Assembly (NCBI RefSeq): GCF_000264905.1
Contig: NW_006763139.1
Coordinates: forward strand, 507,949 to 571,948
Direction of reading: 5' to 3'
Length of the DNA: 64,000 bases
Source of the DNA: Stereum hirsutum FP-91666 SS1
Taxonomy: Eukaryota; Basidiomycota; Agaricomycetes; Russulales; Stereaceae
In this document: positions 12,264-23,013 of the stretch, in pieces
Layout: each line of letters begins with the position of its first letter
How positions within the stretch are numbered: position 1 is the stretch's first letter
Notes under the pieces: model-generated
What the model saw: the letters and a program-made list of their open reading frames with translations, nothing else
The model's database searches: none
Told to the model about the DNA's origin: nothing
Position numbers and translations under genes: made by a program

Positions 12264-14961
12264 ATGAGAGCCTCCACTGGATTCTCTCTTCTTGCTTCAC
12301 TTCTGGGGGTTTGTCTCGCTGCTTCCAATGGGAAACGGGATGACAGTACAGAGTCGTTCGACCTGTTCGCGGGAACTGATGCCCAGGATGCGAAATTCGA
12401 GTCGTCGGCTTCGGACATGCAGTACACTTTGTCTGGAGGTATCCCGTAAGCTATCTCTCCAAGTGCTCTGAAGCATACTGTCGCTGACCGTAGGACGTCT
12501 GTTTTCCAAGGTATCCGAACCCTTTCTTCTTCGACAGGTTAGGAACGACTGGACCGGTTCTCCTGCAAGCTACCAACCTCGTTCGTTGTCCTTTCCTACC
12601 AGTCTCTTTACCGGAGCAGTTCGTTAACACCGCTGTGATCATTTAGATCGAACAGCTGGCGCATTTTGTTCGTGAACGAGTGGTATGTCTTCCGAGAACC
12701 TTGTGTGTACGGAGACACTCATTTTGTGTCCTTTATTTCTTTTTTAGCCCGAGAGAACGGTGCATGCCAAGGGAGCAGGTGCCCATGGGTATTTCGAAGT
12801 CACTACCGACATTGGGGCCCAATACAGTTCAGCCGCCTTTCTTTCCGAGGTTGGAAAGCGTACACCTGTTACTGGCCGCTTCTCCACCATTGCCGGCAAC
12901 CTAGGGAACCCAGATAACGTCCGTGACTTGCGTGGATTGGCATTCAAGTATGCATGCCCTTTTTTTTTCATACACTCCCTGGCAGCTCACGGATGTGCCA
13001 CTTAGGTTCCGCACAGAAGAGGGTATACTCGACTGGGTAATCCTTGAGTTTATATTTGTGGGCAAACGTGCGAGCCTAACGCCTTTTTTTGGGGCGTAGG
13101 TTTTCTTGAATCACCCGGTGTTCTGGATCCGCGATCCGACTAAGTTCCCTCGTGAGCACTTTTCTTTCGGATTATAGGCACCTCTCCTGAATTCCAGAGC
13201 CACTCTAGACTTCATCCATTCCCAAAAACGTAACCCGCAAACCCATCTCACCGACCACAACGTGCGTACCTCGTACGTTACATGCTTGCACCTTAACTCT
13301 AACGAAGAATGCACTGCAGAATTTCTGGGACTTTTTGTCGGCAAACAACGAAAGTATCTACCAGGTCATGCGAACGATGACCGATCTAGGGACACCTTAT
13401 GGTTTCAGGTCAGCTATCGTTATGCTTTCCAGCCATCTTTGCCTAGACTTATGTTCAACGCAGACACATGAATGGGTTTGCGGGAAACACTTTCCGTGCC
13501 GTCAAGGTATGATCTATCGCCTCCTTGTTTTGTTTGGCAGAGCTTAACTTCTACACGTTATTTTCGAAAGGATGATGGAACATGGAGCTACATCAAGTGA
13601 GTTACACGATTACGACCTGTCGACAAGTGTTATGATGCTGATGTTGCTTCGTCGTTCACAGAATCTCTGCCTATAGCGATCAAGGCATCAAGAACAACAC
13701 CCAGGATGAGTCTACTCTCCAAGCCGGCATTAACCCCGACTTCGGTATCCAGGACCTCTTCGAGAATATCGAGGCCGGGAACTATCCCAGTTGGACGTTC
13801 TACTGGCAGATCATGGATCCGAAGACGGCAGAGACCTTCAGATGTACGCCTTTATTTTGTAATTTGTGGCTTGAGCAACTTCGATGGCTGACATACTGTC
13901 CACGTATGCAGATAACATCTTTGACCTTACGAAGGAGTGGCGGACAGATGTCGTACCACTGCAAGAGATTGGCCGCTTGACCTTGACCCAGAACCCGTGA
14001 GTCTACTCTATCGTTTATTCTGTGATTCCAGGGTGCTGATGAATCCTGTTCAGGACGAACTACTTCCAAGAAGTCGAACAGATCGGATTCGATCCTGCGC
14101 AGATGGTATGTGTGCTTCCCGTTCCAACTCGAGTCAAAGGGCGTGATATTGAAAATTATTGTCTAGCCTTCTGGTCTTGAGCCCACCGAAGACCCTATGC
14201 TTCAGGCTCGTCTCTTTGCCTACGGAGGTCCGTACCCTTTCTCATCACGTATATTATGTTGCACATTCTGATGTAGCATATCTACTCAGATGCCCAGAGG
14301 TATCGCATTGGGATAAATCACAAACAGCTTCCCATCAACGCGCCGATTAACCCAGTCGGTACGTCCTCGACCCTCACTCAAAGGGGTCATTCATCCCGTT
14401 AACATCATTCTATCATAGCAAACTTCCTTCGTGATGGTGCCATGGCGTTCAACAATCAGGGAAGGCGGCCAGACTATATGTCGACCATCGACCCCATCCA
14501 GGTCGAGGCCCGCCCTTACAACGACGACAACCACACCATCTGGACTGGGGGCGCCGTTAAGTACGTCAGCACGCCGTCCGAGATCGACTTTGACCTGCCC
14601 AGGATCTTCGTGAGTGCCTGTCCCTCTGTCTGACCAGCATCTCGAGCGGCCTAACTGATTTGTTATTCGACGTGCATGAAAGTGGGCGAACCTCACTACA
14701 CAGGATCAGGACAACCTCGTTTACAACGTCATCGGACATCTCGGTCAAGCTAACAACGACGTCGTTAAGTCGAGAATGTTGGGCATATTCGCGCACGTTA
14801 ACCAGACTCTGGGAGAGAGGATCGCAGCCGGGATCAACATGACCCTTCCCTCGACTAACTCGAGCTCTTCGGATCCTACTGGTACGAGTTCTGCGAATGC
14901 GACCGCTACTAGCGTTATCTCGAACAACCCAAGCCTTGGGAACGAGACATCGTCTATCTAA
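12264..14961 (+). CDS. Secreted monofunctional haem catalase
   Basis: Breaks down H2O2 to water and oxygen outside the cell or in the wall. The protein starts with a signal peptide ([20 protein letters not shown]) followed by a Kex2-like KR at residues 24-25. The catalytic His lies in [15 protein letters not shown], the distal Asn in [12 protein letters not shown] (after a splice at W|V, about 13100), and the proximal haem Tyr in [14 protein letters not shown]. Other family landmarks are [27 protein letters not shown] and RHMNGF. The C-terminus is Ser/Thr/Asn-rich with possible N-glycosylation sites. Length is roughly 550 residues, short for a secreted fungal catalase; large-subunit forms are near 700 and carry a flavodoxin-like domain that is absent here. 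The gene has about twelve short introns. ATG 12264 is the only start giving the signal peptide. Confidence 0.93.
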
Positions 14962-15935
14962 GCTTCACTATCTCCACGCAGTAGGGACGCGGATGGTTTT
15001 GACTTGATTTCATGATTTATACCGCATTTATTTCGTTCCAGCTTCTTTTTATTGCGAGGTTTGAATATCCCTGGGCCGTTCACGTAACGAATTCACGAAT
15101 ATTTCACGTGCATGTAGATGTACGGTTTTTTCCTCTTCTTTCATAATACATGTTTCTTGGACCTCTGAGTATCAACCTCAAGTTCGTTCAGCTTTGTGCT
15201 TAGACTTGGAGCGTAACAAATAGGCCGCATATCTATCAGTTGGTCTACACTGTCCGTGGCCGGTTTTATGAACAACGACTGATTTCACCGCGCTCTCAGC
15301 AGTGTCCCATGTAAATCCGTCGTCCCTCCCGCCTTCGGGTTCAACTACTTCAACGCCATTCAACCTTTCTCCCCGTAGGCCTGATTAAACTATCGTAGAG
15401 GAACACAGTCAGGACGGACCGAACACACCCGGCAATGTGGCGTGCGATAGTAGCTAAGTCACCAATATATTTTACACGCATTGATTTGTTCTTTTTCTCT
15501 GCTGCATATACTTACCACGGCTTTTATTCAGCGCGAAGGGTCTATGCTGAGTGACCTATAGGAAAGACATATAAGTAAAATTCCGGGGTATCTGGAAGTT
15601 CACCCAGTTGAGTCGCCTCTGATCCTCTCAAAGCTTAAAATAATTAATATCGGGAACCTCATCCAGACTTGTCCCGATATCGCAGACTAGGCCACGACAG
15701 AGGTCCGTAGTTGCTTGAAGAGCTAAAATAACTTCCTTCATATCGAACGGATTCCCATCGGCGCCACAACATCTCTGCAATAGGAACAAGCTATCCTCCT
15801 ACGTGCAAACCTTGACTGGCGGCTATCGATTGAGAGGTCTATATAATGCCTTCAGGCGCCATGTCGAACGGGGTTGGGACTCGACATTGTTTACCCTCGC
15901 CCAAAACCTACCTACCCACACCTTGCGCGTCCTAA
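14962..15935. other. Intergenic, one weak ORF
   Basis: Catalase 3' flank and promoter of the next gene. A minus-strand 61-codon frame (15178-15363, DDGFTWDTAESAVKSVVVHK) has protein-like composition, but it has no recognisable domain and no clear upstream exon. Confidence 0.3.
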
Positions 15936-16709
15936 ATGGGTAGACCCCCTCGACCGCAGAGTTTATTCACTCCCACAAAGGAAGAGGTACGCGAGACAGC
16001 CCTGCGTGTTGTCAACATCCTCGAGCAATATGGACTCTCTTGCTGTATGATCGGAAGCGCCGCGACCTCCGCCTGGGGCGCGAGCCGCACACCTAAAGTA
16101 CGTATTGTATTCCTCCATTTTTCTGACTCTCCGCAATGCCAGTGATAAATGAAATCTAAACGAAGCACCATTATTATAATAATGCAGGACGTCGACATGG
16201 TGATCATGACCCGCTCACACAGCCAAGAAGATATCAAACGCCTCATTACAACCTCAGACTCCACCTTCTATCTCGTATCCTCCACCAATCCTCGCAACTC
16301 TTACAAAATACTTTGGCATCGATATCCATCTATCTCTCGCGCAGGCCTCGCGATCAAGATTGACATCCTCGTCCCTCCAACTCTCAATATTCCCTTTGTC
16401 GAGCCACATCTTATCACCACTCGTGACTCACTCCCGATCATGCCCCTCCTGCCCTTGTTACTGCTGAAACTGCAAGGTTGGGACGACCATCGACTCTCTG
16501 CGTATGATAACCAGAGGATAAAGAAATATGTATACGCGGAAGATGTTGAGGAGCTTCTGGTTATCGCATTGAGAGAGGGGGTTGGAAGGTACGATGACAC
16601 ATGGCTGCCGAGTACCTTTACGACGCGAGGCGAGTTGCGGATAAGCTCGTTTGTGAGAGAGCATCCAGGGACGAGAGGCTCTTGGAGACAAATAGGGTTT
16701 CGATGTTGA
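15936..16709 (+). CDS. Nucleotidyltransferase-fold protein (pol-beta superfamily)
   Basis: A 227-residue protein from two exons (15936-16097 and 16188-16709; donor AAA|gtacgt, acceptor gcag|GAC, phase 0). The splice creates the superfamily signature: GSAATSAWGASRTPK joins DVDMVI, giving the G-S...D-x-D pattern of the metal-binding site. A third acidic strand (IKIDILVP) stands where the third carboxylate is expected. C-terminal helices include LLLKLQGWDDHR and a region resembling the small helical domain of minimal nucleotidyltransferases. Proteins like this are common in Agaricomycetes and their substrate is unknown. It might transfer AMP/UMP or be a catalytically modest paralog. No toxin-antitoxin partner is visible beside it. 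Confidence 0.7.
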
Positions 16710-17517
16710 GGGCTACGTCTTTGTGCCATTGTAGTAGATAATGGTCCGATGACGGAGCTCAAGTACAGCTCCTTCGATGGTCTATTTGTTGAGTTTTGAT
16801 CAAGTCATCCGTGACCATATTACTACTCTAACGACCTCTGAGTATACAATGCCATTTCCGAGCACTGTGTCCCGGCGCCTCCATCTTCCTATCAGGACTG
16901 CGTTACAATTCATTACTTTTAGCTGCGCTTCTCATTCTTTCCAGTCTCCTTTGTTTCTACCCTTTTACTTGATACCCAAGTTGCGATGCATGTACATTCT
17001 GTTCCACGTCTTTGCATTTCCAAATTCCAGGTGCCTAGTACTACTTACGCTTGGCCCCAGGCCTACGCCATTGGATTGGGACGTACTGGAATACTCTGGG
17101 ATTTCTCCCACTATCCCTACACAGTCGTCACTCTCAGCTCTAGACTTACGATTTCGGTCATGCACGGACTAGTGCAAGTATGTACTAAATGGCCAAGAGG
17201 TGACCTTAAGAAATATTGTACTCCGCCGGTGATATCTCTTGCAGGCTTTCATGCTCGGCGAGTGCCGAAGCTCTTTTCTCCCTCTTTTCTCCCGGTCTTT
17301 GACTTCGAGCTGACACGATAACTTCAAAGATTTCAGATGGAACCCATACCCATATGTCTTGTGAAAGTTGGAGAATTGTTCTGGTCTTGCCTTGTTCCAA
17401 AGGGGCCGCTAGACTACGCCATGCTTTTGTGGCGCATATCGGCACAATGCCCGCCGTATGATGCAGCTAACTAGGGGCCTTCAACATGGCTAGCGCATCT
17501 AAATACCAATTTTCCAG
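16710..17517. other. Unassigned, possible upstream exons
   Basis: Contains short frames with plausible splice sites, for example ATG CAC GGA CTA GTG CAA before gtatgtac at about 17160-17178 and an acceptor cttgcag near 17245. These could be 5' exons of the gene whose middle lies at 17518-17873, but a stop (TGA) follows soon and I cannot close a model. Confidence 0.25.
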
Positions 17518-17873
17518 CAGATACGATCCCTCTTCGAACTGTTCTCGAGCTCCAGAGGCAGGGGCTCCTTCCCCAATTTACAAGGGATGTGGAGAGATTT
17601 CGCTCTGCAGTCAAAGGTCCAACGCGAAACATGGCAGTTCCACAGGTGCGTCCTCTTCTTTCTTATTATTCGAGAGATCGTTCACAGATACATGCATAGA
17701 GCTAACTTCCGTGGATTCAAAGCACAAAGCCGGGAAGCAACACTCCAATCAAAGTCAGCAAGCAAGGTCGCCTGTATCGTCCCCTTCGCGAATGGTTCAA
17801 TGCGCACCGCGAATTTATTCTCTCTTCTTGGGCCTGGGGAACTGTCAAACGCTTCTTTCAATTGTCTCGGTGT
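17518..17873 (+). CDS. Unrecognised spliced gene (two internal exons visible)
   Basis: Two exons look real. The first (about 17518-17645) reads RTVLELQRQGLLPQF then VERFRSAVKGPTRNMAVPQ and ends at a strong donor CAG|gtgcgt. The second (17730-17873, 48 codons) reads KVSKQGRLYRPLREWFNAHR then SSWAWGTVKRFFQLS and ends at TGT|gtaagt. The intron between them carries a CTAAC branch point. A following hydrophobic exon starting near 17932 (TILTLSVIHGMSHLTGL...) may complete it at TAG near 18032. The start codon is not identified. A 216-codon frame across the same bases (17486-18136) is more likely a shadow. I recognise no domain. Confidence 0.4.
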
Positions 17874-18458
17874 GTAAGTACTTTGGGTATGACTTTCGGA
17901 TGTTGAGATCTCCAGCTCTGATGGTAGTCAGGAACAATCCTGACGCTCAGCGTCATTCATGGGATGTCCCACCTGACAGGTCTTTCCGCAGTCTTTTCCC
18001 TCTCTCTGTGTTGTCCTGCCGCTCCCTAGCGCTCAGCGCTCTTCGGGACATCATCATAGCAACGACACACCTGTTTTCCTCTGGGTACACTCTCGAAGTG
18101 TTCTACAGCTTTGGGCAGCTTTGGGTACATACATGAACTTCTCATACTCGCTATGTTCACTTCGGTGCGTTGAACCTGTCCTAGTACATGTAAGTGCGAA
18201 CAGTTCAAGTTTCCCTTGTCGTGAGAACGCGTCAGTCGACGTCGCAAGTCTCGATCTCGTGGACGTTGCGTTCGACTAGTATTTAGACGGCATCAGTTCG
18301 CTTGTTGCTGAGCTTTGTCCTGACGATTCAGGGCCCGGCCAGGCATCGTTTGGTCGAGACCTTGTGCACTAGCACCAGCGTTTTCACTTCTTTCACTTCT
18401 ACCGTCACGGTCGTCCTAATACACGTCGTAGCCTCGGTGCTGTCGTCCTCTAGCCACC
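17874..18458. other. Intergenic / possible last exon of the preceding gene
   Basis: Apart from the possible membrane-like last exon near 17932-18032, I see nothing. It holds the promoter of the UstYa-like gene. Confidence 0.3.
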
Positions 18459-19254
18459 ATGTTCATACCATCTTCGAGGATGAACAAAGACACGCTCCTT
18501 GAAGCTATCGTCTTTCTTTGCGCCGTCGTCAATCTGATCACGCTGTTTCGTCGCATGTGGCCCATGGCGGAATTTGGGCCCGTGGACATGGACCTCACGA
18601 GTATATACTGTGCGCTTTCTTTTGAATCGCTTCATCACGTATCTCTTGACGCTATATCTCTATCTCATAGCGTACGTCGGCGACGACTATCCCGAACACC
18701 TGCCCTTGCTATCCCCTCTCTACCCTGCTTCCTCGCCCAGCTCTTCACATCCAGCCACAACCTTCCACCCGTCCACATCTCCTTACCCCATCTCCGGTCC
18801 CGACGCTTCCGAACTATGGGAATCCATCTATCCTCCAGGCTACGGGTTCGTCCGCCTCGGTCCGCAATCGCGATTATTATCTGTGGCGATGTTTCACCAG
18901 TTGCAGTGTTTGGACAAGATGAGGAGTTGGCTGGACTCCGGTGAGGATGAGGTGGAAAAGGACGAGGAGGGGTGGGGAGATCAGCAGCATTGTATGAATT
19001 ATCTGAGGCAGGTGTTCTTGTGCAGGGGGGATTTGACGCTCGAACCGCTTGATGTCGATATGGAGCAGTTGAGGTCGGGAGGACTGGGGGCAGATGGTTT
19101 GGGTGGGGAAGACGGATTCGAAGGCTTGGATTTGGCGATGAAGAGCGGAGAGGGTGTGGAGAGGACGTGTGCGGATTGGAGTTTGCTTTATGAGAGGACG
19201 GGGATGAATTATGTGGAGTGGAAGGCGAGGTGGAATACTAGTTCGCCTTGGTAG
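18459..19254 (+). CDS. UstYa-like (DUF3328) membrane-anchored protein
   Basis: A 241-residue protein from two exons (18459-18600 and 18671-19254; ACG A|gtatat ... atag|CG). An N-terminal transmembrane anchor (LLEAIVFLCAVVNLITLF) is followed by a Ser/Pro-rich linker and the DUF3328 core: GYGFVRLG, MFHQLQCLDKMR, QQHCMNYLRQVFLC then GDLTLEP, and near the end CADWSLLYERT with YVEWKARW. In UstYa-type proteins, paired HxxHC motifs are thought to be the active site for oxidative tailoring of ribosomal peptides and other metabolites. Here both are altered: HQLQC and DQQHC, so each has lost one His. No peptide precursor or other cluster gene is adjacent. An in-frame second Met lies at 18480. Family call is firm, activity doubtful. 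Confidence 0.8.
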
Positions 19255-19388
19255 GTATAGAGGGGCGAGAGCACGGGTATCGTCATTGTATGATACATGA
19301 TGTACAACATACATAGAGAACAGGAAACGCAGGATGCACAAATATTTCGCGACTGTTTAGATTGAAGGGAGCTGGACAATGGTGATGG

Positions 19389-20628
19389 CTACGGACGAAA
19401 GGAACGAAAATAGAAGAAAATATCAGGAACGACTTCGCTGACGGATGGTGAGGTACATAGCAACGGAATAAAGTACGCACCCATCCTCGGCACCGTCTCC
19501 GGCTGTTCCTGCCAAAACTCAAGTGCACATTCATCATCGCCTTCTTCAGCACAGGCTACCTCAAAAGTGCTCAATGTACCCGTTCCGCCACAACCGAATG
19601 TCTCACTCCCATCGGAGCGAACCAATCTTTTCTCCTCCCCAAATTCGCCTACAATTGTCCCTAGCTTCTCTATCCTCCGCGGCCTCGTCCATCCAGAAAG
19701 TGTCGTCAGATCAAGCTCGGTAGCTGAGGTCTCAAGAGCCCATATGTCCAGTGCGATGTGTCCCGAGGAAGGTAATATGTTCAATGTCCGGTTTCGTGAG
19801 GCAAGGGTGGCGTTAGAAGAAGGGTCGGGAGGGAGAGTAAGCGCGAGTGTGCAATTGTCGAGGTTATAGTCGGCTACACGAATTTGTGCGATCATGGAGA
19901 CCTAGGTAAAGTTTGACGAATAAGCGTAAGCCGCGTCCGAGTTGCCTTGCAAGATCAAGAATAAGCTTACCTCTTTGTTGATTATGACCTTCGACTCTTC
20001 TGGCGATACGAGCCCATTGAAAGTGACCCTTGCTCTCCCGTCGGTACTCCACACCTTTCCTATTTCTTCGGGGTTCTTGCTCACAGGCTGGAACACATGC
20101 GGGAAAACATCTAACTTCTCGGGAAGAACTGCTCGCTGAATGGTCGAATTGAGCCGCTCAAGGCCGATATATATGTTCGGACGGTAGAGAGACGCGGTGA
20201 GCGCGAGTCGATGAGCGCGGGATGTTGGTTCCGAGTGGATGTAGGATGGTAGGTGTGGTTTCTCGTAAGTTGGGAAGAGGGAGAAGGAAGGGGGTAGGAG
20301 GGAGGCGAGGGTACAGAAGACGGTGAGCCAGAAAGAGAAGTAGGTCCACGACGAGATCGGAGAAATGCCAGAGGGTCTCTTCCAGCGTCCTGAGTTGTGT
20401 GTAGTTAGAATAAAGACGGGAAGATCACGTCTAGACAAATTGAAACATGCTCTCGGATTCGTCAAATTCGAGGCCACTCGGGGTAAGCGGTGTGAGTGGG
20501 GTGAGCGGCATGCCCATAGAGTAGACATCCTCAGAGAATGCAGTATTGGGACTGTAACTACTACCAGGAGTATCGTCGTCGCTATGTGCGCGGAGGAGCG
20601 CGTATCCTTCAGATGAATGACCTGGCAT
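19389..20628 (-). CDS. Single-pass membrane protein, But2-like C-terminal domain
   Basis: Function unknown. The likely start at 20628 gives a cytoplasmic Ser/Asp/Pro-rich tail (MPGHSSEGYALLRAHSDDD, then LTPLTPLTP). The next exon encodes a transmembrane segment (YFSFWLTVFCTLASLL), then YRPNIYIGLERLN, FPHVFQPVSKNPEEIGKVWS and FNGLVSPEESKVI. After an intron near 19905-19970 comes IRVADYNLDNCTLALTLPP and a Cys-containing beta-rich region. This layout matches the large agaricomycete family annotated as But2 C-terminal-domain proteins (from memory). One oddity: the N-terminal exon frame stops at 20431 and does not join the transmembrane exon in frame with any strong donor, so the first junction is unresolved. 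The end at 19389 is also tentative. It is convergent with the UstYa-like gene, 134 nt apart. Confidence 0.6.
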
Positions 20629-21215
20629 CGCCTAGATGACGGCGAGCTGCAGAGTTGGTACTGAAAGATGATAATTATGGAAGGGAGAAAGAAGACGGGC
20701 GCTGTCAAGGTCGACAAGTCTATATGAACTGGGCGACATGGTGATGGAAGGAGGTGAGAAAGTCAGGTTCGACCGGATCATTTTAGTGGCGAAGGACTTC
20801 TGTGGCGCCGGTCTATAAATAGATCACTGCTCTGGAGACTCAATATTTAATCCTGGCTTACTTACTCCCAACCTCATTCTACGGGGTCATATTCAACTTC
20901 AAGCAGCATCTTCGTCTCTCGGATACTCTGTATATATTTTACCTCTTATCTACGCCTTGGATTTTCTCGGATGAACTTCCTCATCCAAGCCTTCTACACC
21001 CATTCACCCGATCACAGATCTGCGTCGTTCTATGAGAGACATGTTGAAGATGGGTCCAAAGATGCTACCCGGAGAAAAACCTTGCTGTTAGTGCGACATG
21101 GTAAAACATACAATTTCTGCAAGTTCTCTCTGAGTCGCCACCTTACAACCAGGCTCTTTGTCGACCTTCTCGCACTCCAGCATCATCGCCAACTTGCTAG
21201 GCCGTTCACCAACTT
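20629..21215. other. Intergenic, nothing recognised
   Basis: Promoter side of the But2-like gene and 3' flank of the RidA gene. Open frames here are short and overlapping, with no supported exon. Confidence 0.35.
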
Positions 21216-21894
21216 TTAAATCGCTCCTGGTATCTCAGCGACGCATTCGATCTCGACTAGAGCCCCGAGTGGCAGAGTCTTTACGCCTACACAGCTTCGT
21301 GCAGGCATCTTGTCTTTCGCAAAGAACTGCCACAAGTCATGAGCAGCTGCTCCAAACAACCGAGAACAATGCCGGAGGAAGAGCACGGTGTGTGATGATA
21401 GTTGAAGGTCAGAAGTTGTAGGAGCAGGAGACGCACCTCAACGTAAATCTCGTTCATCGGGCCAAAATCTCTGTCCATCTCTCGCATGTAGAGGTTCGCT
21501 TTGACGACATGTTCGAGTCCGGATCCGGCGGCTTTCAGGACTTTGGACATGTTTTCTAGGGCGGCACGCTGTTTATTGATGTCCGTTGAACGAGAATTCA
21601 GAGGGATTCGTGTGAGTGATCAGTCATGGTCTCAAAGCTTTGAAACAACAATGGAAAGAGAGGAGATATGTACGATCTCAGCTTGTACGCCTCCTTCCAC
21701 GATCTTGAAATCCTTTGTACAGCCAATGTTGCCAGAGACGTAGACATAGCCGCGCGATATCGTAGCTTGAGCTAATAAATACCAGGTTAAGTGTGAGCCA
21801 AATTCCAAAGAAATTATACAGATAGAGGAGTGCGGTACGTACAGAACGCAGGCAGAGGTGGGACAGCGTCGGGAGTGAACACGAACTCGGGCAT
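21216..21894 (-). CDS. RidA/YjgF/UK114-family protein
   Basis: Small trimeric enzyme that hydrolyses reactive enamine/imine intermediates from amino-acid metabolism. ATG 21894 gives MPEFVFTPDAVPPLPAF. After an intron comes QATISRGYVYVSGNIGC, then DFKIVEGGVQAE. The next exon has LENMSKVLKAAGSGLEHVVK and ANLYMREMDRDFGPMNEIYVE. The last exon has FFAKDKMPARSCVGVKTLPL, the conserved P-A-R-S substrate-binding motif, and ends GALVEIECVAEIPGAI at TAA 21218-21216. Four exons; introns about 45-90 nt. All core residues of the family, including the arginine of PARS, are kept. Assignment is firm; cytosolic versus mitochondrial location cannot be told. Confidence 0.9.
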
Positions 21895-23013
21895 GTCGAT
21901 TGAAATGATCAAGGCGTTGAGGTCAGTCCAGTCGGTATAGTTGAATCACGTCCTTGTATCGAGCAGCAATACGGCTAGGTATTTATGCACTGAAGACTTT
22001 CTCCGAGCTTGTAGAACCAGTGAAGTAGAGGCAGGGAAGGATCTGAATCAGTAAGCGCTATTCCGCTCACGGTCACTGTCATCTGGTGATGACCTAGTGG
22101 CCGAGGCTGAGTACTAATGTTATCAAGCAGTATTCTGTACCAGTGAAATATTACTGTACGGGCGATGCGCTATCTAATGGCGACAAGTGAATATCATGGA
22201 CGTCGAGGTTGTTCAAGACCATCACGGTTTGTTCTGAGTTGTTGCAGTTGTGGCGTAGATCGAGTGTGGGAACTGTGGCTCTCTGGCTGGCCATGGTTCA
22301 GTCTGAGTCCTCGGATCTCCATCATCCCATCATCCAACTGCACTCCTCCGCAAAGAACGCCTTTATGTTCTTACCCTTCAAGAGATGCAATAAACACAAT
22401 ATATATGGACAGCTAGATCGTCGCCACTCATAACATAACGAGTTACAGAACAATCATGCGCGTTCAAGGTCACTTGCATCCTATTTTCGCTCCATAAGCC
22501 AGGTCAGTTGATAGGTCAGTCCAATCTCAGCTCTCACAAGATCGTCAAGTGTCCCCGGTCAGGAGCTCATACGAACGTCTTAGAACGGCTGTGCAATCGA
22601 GTCGCTATCATAGGTCTGTCTCACATCTTGGGAGACGCTCGTCACAGTCGACCGGGAGTGATCCCATCAGGGGCTCTCACACCTAACGCTTCCAGCATCT
22701 CACGGTCAGAGAGGATATATTTATAGGGAGGAGGGCGCCTTTGACCTTGACTTCAACGTTGAACGAACGAACGACGTCTGGAAGGAGACGACGTAGAAAG
22801 TCTTGTCGACATCACGAGCTATAAGTCTCAGGAGCCGAGGTATGTCCCGGAACATGCTGCATGACATTAAACCCCTATGCCCCACACTCAGTCGAGCTTG
22901 ATTCTGACGCTCCACGTACGCTCTAGTAGCGCACCTTTGCGAAGTATATCTACCACCTGTTCATCCCCAACCTCCAAACACCCCCAACTTCTATCCCAAG
23001 TTCAACCCCAAAC
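21895..23013. other. Intergenic, nothing recognised
   Basis: Between the RidA gene and the first F-box gene. It contains T/A-rich patches and only short unsupported frames. Confidence 0.4.

Noticed and set aside
17486..18136. 216-codon plus-strand ORF as a gene
   Set aside because: Composition is Ser-rich and random-looking. The spliced exons in another frame over the same bases look more like protein.
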